A DNA stretch of 64,000 nucleotides, taken from the NCBI RefSeq assembly GCF_016236915.1, contig NZ_JAEHOK010000008.1:62001-126000 (forward strand), in the 5' to 3' direction. Below are positions 28,555 through 36,893 of this stretch, in pieces (the first letter of the stretch is position 1; each line of letters starts with the position of its first letter). Source of the stretch: Salegentibacter maritimus (lineage in GTDB: Bacteria; Bacteroidota; Bacteroidia; Flavobacteriales; Flavobacteriaceae). A model generated the notes under the pieces. It was not told where the DNA came from and ran no database searches. It worked only from the letters and a program-made list of their open reading frames with translations. The translations under genes and the position numbers were made by a program.

Positions 28555-29829
28555 ATGGACACTACTAAGAAAAATCGTTGGTTAATTGCAGCTTCAGCAG
28601 TTTCTATTCACATTTCTATTGGCGCCGCCTATGCCTACAGCGTCTATACACAACCACTTGTAGATATTAAAGGATGGACAATGGCTTCGGTTACCACTGC
28701 TTTTACAATTATGATGGTTTTGGGCGGAGGTTCAGCAGCATTATTCGGAAAATTTGTAGAAAGAAGTGGGCCAAGAAAATCGGCTATGCTTGCCGCTGTT
28801 CTATTTAGCTTAGGCCAGGCAGGTTCCGGTTTAGCTATCTCTATGAGTTCCTTAACAGGTTTTCTGTTATCATATGGTTTATTAAGTGGCCTGGGACTGG
28901 GTATTGGTTATATAGCACCGGTTTCTACCCTGGTAAAATGGTTTCCAGACAAACGTGGTTTGGCAACAGGAATGGCAGTGCTTGGTTTTGGTACCGGTGC
29001 CTTAGCAACCGCCCCAATAGCAGCAAATCTAATAGAGTCTATAGGGATTAGTTACACTTTCTATGTATTGGGAGCTTCCTATTTTGCACTAATGATGCTT
29101 GGCGCATCCTATATTGCTCCCCCACCCAGAAACTGGATGCCTGCCCGAATGAAGGAGCTTATAAAAGATGGAACTAAAAAGATTAAAAAAGATTTAACCC
29201 AGGCCACCTCAGGAGAGGCGGTTAAGACTAAACACTTTTGGATGTTATGGACTATGATGCTTATCAACACCAGCGCGGGGATTATGATGATCTCGGTAGC
29301 TTCTCCCATGGCACAAAATATTGCAGGCCTCTCAACCGCCTCGGCTGCCACTATGGTTGGCCTCATGGGAATTTTTAATGGCGGTGGTAGATTAGGCTGG
29401 GCGGCAGCTTCAGATTATATTTCCCGGCCAAAAGTTTTTATTGTCTTCTTTATAATTCAGCTAATTGCTTTTACCACCCTCCCGGTTATTACTTCGGCGT
29501 TTATATTCCAAATTTTTATCTTTTTGGTGGTAAGTTGTTACGGCGGTGGTTTTTCTAATCTGCCTGCCTTTATAGGCGATCTCTTTGGAACCAAAGAACT
29601 GGGTGCCATTCACGGTTATTTATTGACCACCTGGTCTTTAGGCGGACTTATTGGTCCTACCCTGGTATCGCAAATTTACACAAGAACAGGAAGCTATATT
29701 CCGGTGTTTTATGTTTTCACCGGGCTAATAATTATAGCGCTGGGCATCAGTATTTTATTAAATAGAAGTATTAAAAAAGCAAAAGGACAACAGGAAAAAT
29801 TACAATATGAGACTTCTGTCTCAGAATAG
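28555..29829 (+). CDS. MFS transporter, oxalate/formate antiporter (OFA) type
   Basis: 424 residues, twelve predicted TM helices. The N-terminal HISIGAAYAYSVYTQPL and WFPDKRGLATGMAVLGFG are typical of the OFA/MCT-like branch of the major facilitator superfamily. The second half has GLMGIFNGGGRLGWAAASDYI (read in parts), equivalent to loop 8-9. OFA relatives move oxalate/formate, monocarboxylates or lactate; the substrate here is open. A TATACTTG element about 50 bp before the ATG may be its -7 box. It is transcribed alone. Confidence 0.9.
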   Translation: MDTTKKNRWLIAASAVSIHISIGAAYAYSVYTQPLVDIKGWTMASVTTAFTIMMVLGGGSAALFGKFVERSGPRKSAMLAAVLFSLGQAGSGLAISMSSLTGFLLSYGLLSGLGLGIGYIAPVSTLVKWFPDKRGLATGMAVLGFGTGALATAPIAANLIESIGISYTFYVLGASYFALMMLGASYIAPPPRNWMPARMKELIKDGTKKIKKDLTQATSGEAVKTKHFWMLWTMMLINTSAGIMMISVASPMAQNIAGLSTASAATMVGLMGIFNGGGRLGWAAASDYISRPKVFIVFFIIQLIAFTTLPVITSAFIFQIFIFLVVSCYGGGFSNLPAFIGDLFGTKELGAIHGYLLTTWSLGGLIGPTLVSQIYTRTGSYIPVFYVFTGLIIIALGISILLNRSIKKAKGQQEKLQYETSVSE

Positions 29830-30003
29830 TATGATTTAGGTTATGCAAAGACCTGCCATATTTTTGATTCGGGATTAAAGATATAAATGATTTGGAGGCT
29901 AAAACAATCTGGACTGAACAAGTGAGCAAATTCAGTTTAATCCAAACAGGCGTTCAATTTAAGAACGAAGAACTCCACCTCTCGCGCCCAGAAAAAACTG
30001 CAT

Positions 30004-30038
30004 AAAAAAACCTCCCTAAAAAAGGGAGGTTTTTTATT
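30004..30038. terminator. Bidirectional terminator
   Basis: Arms AAAAAAACCTCCCT and AGGGAGGTTTTTT with an A-rich loop. It lies just 3' of the minus-strand tRNA-Thr and also faces the MFS gene. Confidence 0.9.
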
Positions 30039-30041
30039 AAG

Positions 30042-30115
30042 AGCCGATGGAGGGACTCGAACCCACGACCTGCTGATTACAAATCAGCTGCTCTAGCCAG
30101 CTGAGCTACATCGGC
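30042..30115 (-). tRNA. tRNA-Thr (anticodon TGT), copy 1
   Basis: Complete cloverleaf: acceptor GCCGATG/CATCGGC, anticodon stem GCTGA/TCAGC around TTTGTAA, T-arm GTGGGTTCGAGTCCC. CCA is not encoded. Identical in sequence to the copy at 54791-54864. It lies 3' of the 87-residue gene on the same strand. Confidence 0.96.
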
Positions 30116-30124
30116 CGGTTAATT

Positions 30125-30388
30125 CTATAACGCATTAATCTTTGCAATAAGGGCTTCAGCTTTCACTTCCAGCTCCTTTTCTATTGCCTTAAAATGCTGT
30201 TTTTTATTCTCAACATCTTTTTGATTGATCTTAACGATCAATTCGTCAAAATTAGAGATAGCTTCATCTACAATCGCTTCCGTCTTAGATGCGTCGTCAG
30301 GGTTAGCCATTTGATGTATGTATGCAGCATCAATAATGTCTCCCATTACATAATTCACATCTCTTTTCAATAATCTTTTACTTGCCAT
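30125..30388 (-). CDS. Small all-helical hypothetical protein
   Basis: 87 residues with no signal peptide or TM helix. The sequence is rich in Lys, Glu and Asp and looks entirely helical, ending in a coiled-coil-like KEWLKE-type heptad stretch (KAIEKELEVKAEALIAKI). I recognise it only as a conserved Flavobacteriaceae protein without function. It lies between the tRNA-Thr and the peroxiredoxin gene on the same strand, with a 64-bp gap to the latter. Confidence 0.7.
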   Translation of the reverse strand: MASKRLLKRDVNYVMGDIIDAAYIHQMANPDDASKTEAIVDEAISNFDELIVKINQKDVENKKQHFKAIEKELEVKAEALIAKINAL

Positions 30389-30452
30389 ATCACTTAAATT
30401 TCGGCTGCGAATTTAGTATATTTTTCGATACAAATAACCAGATAATCAAATA

Positions 30453-30911
30453 TTATTTTCCCTGAATTTTCTTTAGAGAGTTAAGTGCTTCGGGAATGTG
30501 CTGTGAAGCCCCCATGCTATTAAACCTATGAATTAACTTTTTATCTTTATCAAATACAAAAGTTTCACGCCCCGGGAGCAAACCAAGTAAACCCGGTTTT
30601 ACACCAAAAGCCTTTCTTGCTCTTTTTTCCTTATCTGAAAGCAAAACAAAAGGAAGCTTATATTTTGAAGCAAATTTTTTATGGGAGTTTTCATTATCGG
30701 TACTTATACCTACAACCTCAGCCCCCAAATCCTGAAATTCCTGATAATGGTCTCTAAAACTACATGCTTCTTTAGTACAGCCCGGAGTAAAATCTTTGGG
30801 ATAAAAAAATACAACCAGTGCCGTATTTTCCAATCTCGAAAAATGATAGTTCTCTCCTTCCTGATCTTTTAAAGTTAATCGGGGTAATTTATCGCCAAGT
30901 TTTAGTGCCAT
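30453..30911 (-). CDS. bcp: Thioredoxin-dependent peroxiredoxin, BCP/PrxQ type
   Basis: 152 residues. Reduces hydrogen peroxide and organic peroxides with thioredoxin as donor. Peroxidatic Cys45 and resolving Cys50 lie in FTPGCTKEACSF, the spacing of five that defines PrxQ proteins. The upstream LGDKLPRLTLKDQEG and downstream GISTDN are also typical. It directly abuts the QueD-like gene (stop and start adjacent), forming a run idi-queD-bcp on the minus strand. Confidence 0.95.
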   Translation of the reverse strand: MALKLGDKLPRLTLKDQEGENYHFSRLENTALVVFFYPKDFTPGCTKEACSFRDHYQEFQDLGAEVVGISTDNENSHKKFASKYKLPFVLLSDKEKRARKAFGVKPGLLGLLPGRETFVFDKDKKLIHRFNSMGASQHIPEALNSLKKIQGK

Positions 30912-31322
30912 TTATTCTCCTTTATAGGTTACATAATTTCTGGGGGTTTCGTAAAGCGTTATTTCCAGATCTAGCTCAGGCTTCAATCGTTTTCTGATCT
31001 TGTTCCAAATTATCACGGCTATATTTTCAGCTGTAGGGTTTAGTTCATCAAACGGCTTAACTTCTTTATTTAAGTTCTTATGGTCAAAAGGCACTTCCAC
31101 CTCTTCGTAAATAAGATCTTTAAGTCGTTTTAAATCCATTACAAAACCCGTTTCCTTATCTATTTCACCGGTAACCTTTACAATTAAATCGTAATTATGC
31201 CCGTGATAATGAGGGTTGCTGCATTTCCCAAAAACTTTCAGGTTTTTCTCATCGCTCCAATCTTTTCGATAAAGCCTATGTGCCGCATTAAAGTGAGCTT
31301 TTCTATGTACACTTAACCTCAT
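30912..31322 (-). CDS. queD: 6-carboxytetrahydropterin synthase / PTPS family
   Basis: 136 residues of the PTPS/QueD fold. Zinc ligands are His15 (FNAAHRL), His40 and His42 (YHGHNY), with catalytic Cys34 in GKCSNPHYHG. The C-terminal PTAENIAV and Glu-containing LYETPRN complete the active site. It converts dihydroneopterin triphosphate, for queuosine (QueD) or biopterin. The Cys and context favour QueD, but other que genes are not in the window. It overlaps the stop of idi. Confidence 0.88.
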   Translation of the reverse strand: MRLSVHRKAHFNAAHRLYRKDWSDEKNLKVFGKCSNPHYHGHNYDLIVKVTGEIDKETGFVMDLKRLKDLIYEEVEVPFDHKNLNKEVKPFDELNPTAENIAVIIWNKIRKRLKPELDLEITLYETPRNYVTYKGE

Positions 31323-31837
31323 TATTTAATACTTGAATAATATTTGTCGAAAATAATCTTAAACCATTCGGTATAAAGTTCCGGATTTGTCTTCATATCA
31401 GATTTTATTTCATCGAGACTCATCCATTTCCAGCTAGCTACTTCATCTGGATTGGGTTTAGGATCATCTTCATAGTTTCCAATCAGGATATAATCGAATT
31501 CATGTTCTGTAAGCCCATTATCAAAAGGAGCTTTATAAATAAAGTTCATAACCTCCTTCAACTCGGTACTAAAGCCCATTTCTTCCTGAAGTCTTCTTTT
31601 TCCGGCAGCTACATTACTTTCTCCCTCGCGTTGGTGACTACAGCAGGTATTGGTCCATAAACCCGGAGAATGATATTTATCCAGGGCGCGCTGTTGAATC
31701 ATCAACTCACCTTTTTTGTTAAAAATGAAAACCGAAAATGCCAGGTGCAACAAGGCTTTTTCGTGTGCTTCAATCTTTTCCATCAAGCCAATTTGCTCGC
31801 CTTTCTCGTTAACTAATACTACGTTATCTGTTCCCAT
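31322..31837 (-). CDS. idi: Isopentenyl-diphosphate delta-isomerase, type 1
   Basis: Nudix-fold isomerase of 171 residues that interconverts IPP and DMAPP for menaquinone and carotenoid precursors. Active-site features are His25 in EAHEKALLHLAFS, Cys65/66 in TNTCCSHQREGE and the EHEFDY acid motif. A Nudix-like RRLQEEMG helix follows. It is first of the close-packed idi-queD-bcp run. The start overlaps no other gene and the promoter must lie in the 107-bp gap to the OmpA-like gene. Confidence 0.95.
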   Translation of the reverse strand: MGTDNVVLVNEKGEQIGLMEKIEAHEKALLHLAFSVFIFNKKGELMIQQRALDKYHSPGLWTNTCCSHQREGESNVAAGKRRLQEEMGFSTELKEVMNFIYKAPFDNGLTEHEFDYILIGNYEDDPKPNPDEVASWKWMSLDEIKSDMKTNPELYTEWFKIIFDKYYSSIK

Positions 31838-31944
31838 GTTTTTCTTTGAATGCCAAATGTACGAAATGAAGTTTGGCTTTTACAAGTCCACATTTCCTAA
31901 AATTATGTTGCAATTTTAATTCTAAATAGCATTATAAAAAACTA

Positions 31945-33543
31945 CTAAAATCCTTTTCGGGAATATACATCACAATTTATACTTAGAATGAATTCTGACC
32001 TTCTATTTTTTCTGTGCTCCGCTTCATTACATTCGGTATTATTCCCACAGTGATTAAGCAATGCCGTTTCGCCATAGCCTCTTCCCGAAATACGTGAACC
32101 CGAGATGCCTTTTTCAATTAAATATTGAATAGTAGCCTTCACCCTTTTTTCCGAAAGTTGGAGGTTATAAACATCATTCGCCCGGCTATCGGTATGGGAT
32201 CTTATATCTAACAAAAGTGCCGGATGATCCTTCATGAAATCAGCAATACTATCCAGGGCCGGTTTATCAGCAAGCCTAATTTCAGCTTTATCCAAATCAA
32301 AATGAATGGGGTTTAGCTTTAATGCTGTAATAAGATCGTCACCAACCTTAGTATCCAATATTGGCACACCTTTACTATTTTTAAATTCCAAGGCGTTTTC
32401 CCTTCTTTTCACCTCAGCTGCATAAAAACTCCAATTAAAAAAGGCTCGTATAGCAGCAATATTTTCGGGATTTTCACCATATATACTATGCCCGGCCTGA
32501 TACATTACCAATCCATTTTTAGGGTTCCCATATGCGTGTCCGTAGGCAGTAATTACCGCTGTATCTTCAGAAATCTCAGGAATATCAGGAGCATCGGCAT
32601 CTATTACAATTTTCTTTGTTTCTTTACGCCATCTGTTTATTTTTTTGGGCAAAAAGATTCTTTCTGAACCATTAAGATGCGCTTTATCGGGGCTACCCAT
32701 ATATTGCGCCACCGGGTCTGATGGGAATAAGTTTTGAAAGGGTGGAGTTCCATGGCTATGCTTCCTATATGGAATCAACCCGGCACTTTGAGCTCCGGGA
32801 AAACCGGCGCTTAAAAAGTTCAGTTGAATAAATGCTGTACTGTCATTATCTTCTGTTTTTATATTACCCGTAAGATTTTCCAGGATACTTACAGCGTGGC
32901 ACCCAGCCCAAATTGCGCCTTTATATTTTCTGTTCCAAACATAAAGATTCTTATGAGAATGAAATCGCGGATCAGCGTGGGGCATCACAAAAATATCATC
33001 ACAAACACCCAGGTCTTTCGGTGTTTTCCAATTTCGGCTATCATTTCCACCATAAGCTTGTTCAGGAATATTGGCAGCCTTAAAGAAAGGTACAGCAATA
33101 TAACCGTTTTCCCTATCTAAAGTCCATTGTGGGGCCATAGATAAACTGGTAAAAACCGGAGCCTGAATGTCCTCTTCCAAATATATGCCAACCCCCCCTT
33201 TCTCTTCCCAGGCAGTAATTAATTTCTTTACATCTTTTGTTATATAAGAGACCGGAATAATAAATGTACCTCCTTTAAAGCTTTTATCCCTATAGTTAAA
33301 GTCTACACCGTCTTTTAACTTGCCTGGATTAATAACCCATTTTACTTCAAGTTTTTGATTTTTCAACAAAGTATAGAGTAACCCATAGGCTTGCAAAGAG
33401 TTATCGGCAGTTTGTGGGGTAACTCCCATATTAATAACATAGCTCCCCTTTGCTATTTGCTGCATGGTAGATTGCCCATAAAAATTCAAACTAACTAAAA
33501 AAATGGTCAAAAAAACCATTATTATTTTCAAAAAATACCCCAT
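31945..33543 (-). CDS. Secreted protein: unusual 380-aa N-terminal module plus OmpA C-terminal domain
   Basis: 532 residues, signal peptide ending in FYGQ. The C-terminal 110 residues form an OmpA/MotB peptidoglycan-binding domain: FDLDKAEIRL, LDIRSHTDSRAND, NLQLSEKRVKATIQYL, GYGETALLNHC, KNRRSEFIL. The N-terminal module begins GSYVINMGVTPQTADNSL and includes MPHADPRFHSH, AIWAGCHAVSILE, YRKHSHGTPP and MYQAGHSIYGE. I recall related modules in very large Bacteroidota surface proteins, but no function. The Cys-His and His-Ser spots could be an active site, which is conjecture. The OmpA part should anchor it to the cell wall. Confidence 0.8.
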   Translation of the reverse strand: MGYFLKIIMVFLTIFLVSLNFYGQSTMQQIAKGSYVINMGVTPQTADNSLQAYGLLYTLLKNQKLEVKWVINPGKLKDGVDFNYRDKSFKGGTFIIPVSYITKDVKKLITAWEEKGGVGIYLEEDIQAPVFTSLSMAPQWTLDRENGYIAVPFFKAANIPEQAYGGNDSRNWKTPKDLGVCDDIFVMPHADPRFHSHKNLYVWNRKYKGAIWAGCHAVSILENLTGNIKTEDNDSTAFIQLNFLSAGFPGAQSAGLIPYRKHSHGTPPFQNLFPSDPVAQYMGSPDKAHLNGSERIFLPKKINRWRKETKKIVIDADAPDIPEISEDTAVITAYGHAYGNPKNGLVMYQAGHSIYGENPENIAAIRAFFNWSFYAAEVKRRENALEFKNSKGVPILDTKVGDDLITALKLNPIHFDLDKAEIRLADKPALDSIADFMKDHPALLLDIRSHTDSRANDVYNLQLSEKRVKATIQYLIEKGISGSRISGRGYGETALLNHCGNNTECNEAEHRKNRRSEFILSINCDVYSRKGF

Positions 33544-33662
33544 AATGTAAAATTAATGAATGTTTTCAAAGCCGGAAGCTTTTAATGTTTTTTTGATGCC
33601 CATCCGGAAATATTTTATAAAACCGACTTTTAAATTATCCCTACTTTTCCTTAAAATAATAG

Positions 33663-33670
33663 TACTTTTG
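33663..33670 (+). promoter_or_regulatory. Candidate -7 element for prfC
   Basis: TACTTTTG fits TAnnTTTG exactly. No convincing -33 box is seen. If used, it gives prfC a leader of about 150 nt that contains the type 2 repeat hairpin. Confidence 0.35.
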
Positions 33671-33689
33671 CGGCGCTTAAGTATTTGGA

Positions 33690-33735
33690 GGCAAATTACC
33701 CCGAGACAGGTCTCGGAGCATTAAATTTCAATGAT
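33690..33735. repeat. Short intergenic repeat, type 2, compact form
   Basis: GGCAAATTACC, then a perfect hairpin CCGAGAC-AG-GTCTCGG, then AGCATTAAATTT. The ends match the element at 24120-24205. It sits in the presumed leader of prfC. Confidence 0.5.
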
Positions 33736-33823
33736 CGAGTAAACTCCGGTAATTAACAATTATCACAGCGGCTTCTTCATTTTTACCTTGTAGTAGAAGG
33801 AGAATCCATTAATATTTTTACAG

Positions 33824-35413
33824 ATGAAGAGTTTTCAAAAAGAATTAAATCGAAGAAGAACCTTTGGAATTATTTCCCACCCCGATGCCGGTAAAACCAC
33901 GCTTACCGAGAAATTGCTCCTTTTTGGAGGTGCTATACAGGAGGCAGGGGCGGTAAAATCTAATAAGATAAAAAAAGGTGCTACCAGCGACTTTATGGAG
34001 ATTGAACGCCAGAGAGGTATCTCGGTTGCGACTTCGGTTTTAGCTTTTGAATATAGAGATATAAAAATAAATATCCTGGATACCCCGGGACACAAAGATT
34101 TTGCTGAAGACACCTTTAGAACTTTAACAGCTGTAGATAGCGTGATTGTGGTTATTGATGTTGCCAAAGGTGTGGAGGAACAAACTGAAAAATTAGTGGA
34201 AGTTTGTAGAATGCGAAGCATCCCCATGATTGTTTTTATCAATAAATTGGATAGAGAAGGGAAAGATGCTTTTGAATTACTTGATGAAATTGAACAAAAA
34301 TTAAATCTTACCGTTACACCTTTAAGTTACCCTATTGGAATGGGGTACGACTTTAAAGGAATCTATAATATTTGGGAGAAAAATGTAAACCTTTTTACCG
34401 GAGATCCTAAAAAAGATATTGAAGATACTATTGAAATTTCTGATTTAAATTCTGGCGAATTGGATGACCTAATTGGAAATAGCGCGGCAAACAATTTAAG
34501 GGATGAACTTGAACTTGCCCAGGGTGTATATCCAGAATTTAATAAAGATGCATACCTGGAAGGCCGCCTGCAACCCGTATTTTTTGGTTCGGCATTAAAC
34601 AATTTTGGAGTTAGGGAATTACTGGATTGCTTTATTAATATTGCCCCTATCCCAAGATCTAAAGAAAGTGAAGAGCGCCTGGTAAAACCCGATGAAGATA
34701 AATTTACCGGTTTTGTATTTAAAATTCACGCCAACATGGATCCCAAACACCGCGATAGATTAGCGTTTATAAAAATTGTTTCGGGTAAATTTGAGCGAAA
34801 TAAAGCCTACTTGCACGTACGCCAAAATAAAAATTTAAAATTCTCCAGTCCAAATGCCTTTTTTGCAGAAAAGAAAGAAATTGTTGATGTTTCTTATCCC
34901 GGCGATATTGTTGGCCTACACGACACGGGAAACTTTAAAATTGGAGATACACTTACCGAAGGAGAAAAGCTTAATTATAGAGGAATCCCCAGTTTCTCAC
35001 CAGAACATTTTAGGTATATAAACAATGCCGATCCTATGAAATCTAAACAGCTGGCTAAAGGGATTGACCAGTTGATGGATGAAGGGGTTGCGCAGCTTTT
35101 TACGCTTGAGTTAAACGGAAGAAAAATTATAGGAACCGTAGGAGCCCTTCAGTTTGAAGTTATTCAATATAGATTAGAACACGAATATGGCGCCAAATGT
35201 ACCTACGAAAACCTAAACGTTTATAAAGCAACATGGATAGAAGCCGAAGATGAAAAAAGCGAAGAATTTAAAGATTTTAAAAGGCTAAAATCAAAATTTC
35301 TGGCAAAAGATAAGAAGGGACAATTAGTGTTTTTGGCAGATTCTCAATTTTCGCTGCAAATGACTCGCGATAAATATCCGTCTATTAAATTTCATTTCAC
35401 CTCTGAATTCTAA
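33824..35413 (+). CDS. prfC: Peptide chain release factor 3
   Basis: Ribosomal GTPase of 529 residues that recycles RF1/RF2 after peptide release. G1 is HPDAGKTTLTEK, switch region GATSDFMEIERQRGISV, G3 DTPGHKDF and G4 INKLDREG. The domain III/RF3-specific C-terminal part (GALQFEVIQYRLEHEYG) is complete. Length is normal. The gene has a long upstream region with a promoter-like box and a repeat hairpin; it is transcribed alone, about 100 bp before the symporter gene. Confidence 0.97.
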   Translation: MKSFQKELNRRRTFGIISHPDAGKTTLTEKLLLFGGAIQEAGAVKSNKIKKGATSDFMEIERQRGISVATSVLAFEYRDIKINILDTPGHKDFAEDTFRTLTAVDSVIVVIDVAKGVEEQTEKLVEVCRMRSIPMIVFINKLDREGKDAFELLDEIEQKLNLTVTPLSYPIGMGYDFKGIYNIWEKNVNLFTGDPKKDIEDTIEISDLNSGELDDLIGNSAANNLRDELELAQGVYPEFNKDAYLEGRLQPVFFGSALNNFGVRELLDCFINIAPIPRSKESEERLVKPDEDKFTGFVFKIHANMDPKHRDRLAFIKIVSGKFERNKAYLHVRQNKNLKFSSPNAFFAEKKEIVDVSYPGDIVGLHDTGNFKIGDTLTEGEKLNYRGIPSFSPEHFRYINNADPMKSKQLAKGIDQLMDEGVAQLFTLELNGRKIIGTVGALQFEVIQYRLEHEYGAKCTYENLNVYKATWIEAEDEKSEEFKDFKRLKSKFLAKDKKGQLVFLADSQFSLQMTRDKYPSIKFHFTSEF

Positions 35414-35515
35414 ACAACTGATTTACAAAAACTAACACAAAACTCTCAAGAAACATTTTAAAGGGCTGTGTTAGATAGGACTTAATTTCATATATTCTGG
35501 CCGTAATCAAGATTT

Positions 35516-36886
35516 ATGGATGCATTAGACGAACTCATTTCCCAATTCGCAGCGGCAGTTTGGGGACTTCCCCTGGTAATTTTGCTAATTGGCGGCGGAT
35601 TTTACTTGCTTATTTTATCTAATTTCCTTCCGTTTAGATATTTAGGGCATTCATTAGATCTACTTAGAGGAAAATATAACAACCCTAATGATCCTGGGGA
35701 AATAAATCATTTTCAATCACTTTCTACCGCTCTTTCCTCTACCGTAGGAATGGGAAATATTGCCGGTGTGGCTGTAGCAATAGCTCTTGGAGGACCCGGT
35801 GCAATTTTTTGGCTTTGGGTAAGCGCAGTAGTTGGGATGGCTACCAAATTTTTCACCAATACCCTGGCGGTTATGTACCGAGGCAAAGACACCCAGGGAA
35901 ATATACAGGGTGGGGTTATGTATTTTATTGAAGAAGGCCTCGGTAAAAAGTGGAAGTTTTTGGCCATCTTTTTTAGTGTAGCAGGACTTATTGGGGCACT
36001 TCCGGTCTTTAATGTAAACCAACTTACCGAAGCTATAAATTACATTCTTTTAGAACCCAATAATATTCCTACGGGTTTTAAAACAAACCTTATAATAGGT
36101 TTTATCCTGGTTATTCTTACTTCGGTAGTTATTCTTGGCGGGTTGCAACGAATAAGTAAAACCGTTTCCAAATTGGTTCCGTCTATGGTGGCACTTTATT
36201 TTATTTCGGTAATTATTATTTTGATTGTGAATTATGATGTAGTCCCCTATTATTTTTCATCCATATTTACAGATGCTTTTGCTGCCGAAAATTATAGAGG
36301 AGAACCTATGTTAGGCGGTATGCTGGGTGGTTTGATTATTTTAGGAATAAGAAGAGGTGCTTTTTCTAATGAAGCCGGAATAGGAACCGCAACAATGGCA
36401 CACGGAGCAAGTAAAACTTCTGAACCTGTTAGAGAAGGATTGGTAGCTATGTTGGGACCTGCCATAGATACTCTAGTAGTATGCACCTTAACCGCGCTTT
36501 GCATTTTGGTAACAGGTATATGGCAAACCTCAGATGAGAATGGAGTGAGCCTAACAGCAGCGGCTTTTGAAGATTCTATTCCTTATGTTGGAGATTATCT
36601 TTTATTGCTTTGTATCTCGGCATTTAGTATTTCGTCTCTATTTTCTTTTTCTTACTACGGAACAAAATGTCTCTCCTATTTGGCCGGTGCCGAAAACAAA
36701 CATTATTACAACTATTTCTACATTGCCAGTATTCTTGTTGGGGCCACTACTTCTTTGAGTATGATGATTAACCTCATTGATAGCTTTTTTGCCTTTATGG
36801 CCATTCCAACCATGATTTCCACCTTAATTCTTGCACCGCGTGTGATGAAGGCAGCCAGGATTTATTTTAAAAAATATAAAGACTAA
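35516..36886 (+). CDS. Sodium/alanine symporter family (AGCS) transporter
   Basis: 456 residues with about eleven TM helices. Family signatures are LDLLRGKYNNP, then ALSSTVGMGNIAGVAVAI near residue 70 (the AGCS signature region), GIRRGAFSNEAGIGTA near 280 and ARV-type C-terminal helices. These proteins import alanine or glycine with sodium. The protein starts directly with the transporter domain, in contrast to the 692-residue paralogue at 58820-60898. It converges on the Ppx/GppA gene with only 7 bp between the stops. Confidence 0.93.
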   Translation: MDALDELISQFAAAVWGLPLVILLIGGGFYLLILSNFLPFRYLGHSLDLLRGKYNNPNDPGEINHFQSLSTALSSTVGMGNIAGVAVAIALGGPGAIFWLWVSAVVGMATKFFTNTLAVMYRGKDTQGNIQGGVMYFIEEGLGKKWKFLAIFFSVAGLIGALPVFNVNQLTEAINYILLEPNNIPTGFKTNLIIGFILVILTSVVILGGLQRISKTVSKLVPSMVALYFISVIIILIVNYDVVPYYFSSIFTDAFAAENYRGEPMLGGMLGGLIILGIRRGAFSNEAGIGTATMAHGASKTSEPVREGLVAMLGPAIDTLVVCTLTALCILVTGIWQTSDENGVSLTAAAFEDSIPYVGDYLLLLCISAFSISSLFSFSYYGTKCLSYLAGAENKHYYNYFYIASILVGATTSLSMMINLIDSFFAFMAIPTMISTLILAPRVMKAARIYFKKYKD

Positions 36887-36893
36887 TTTATTT

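Noticed and set aside
29830-30003. A small gene between the MFS transporter and the terminator
   Set aside because: Only short frames without start context or protein-like composition; nothing to support a gene.
30042-30115. tRNA-Thr as the attachment site of an integrated element
   Set aside because: No integrase, no duplicated tRNA end nearby and ordinary genes on both sides; the second copy at 54791 is a complete gene in a normal tRNA cluster.
35432-35474. CTAACACA/TGTGTTAG pair between prfC and the symporter as a terminator
   Set aside because: Eight pairs around a 27-nt loop without a T-run; too weak to call.
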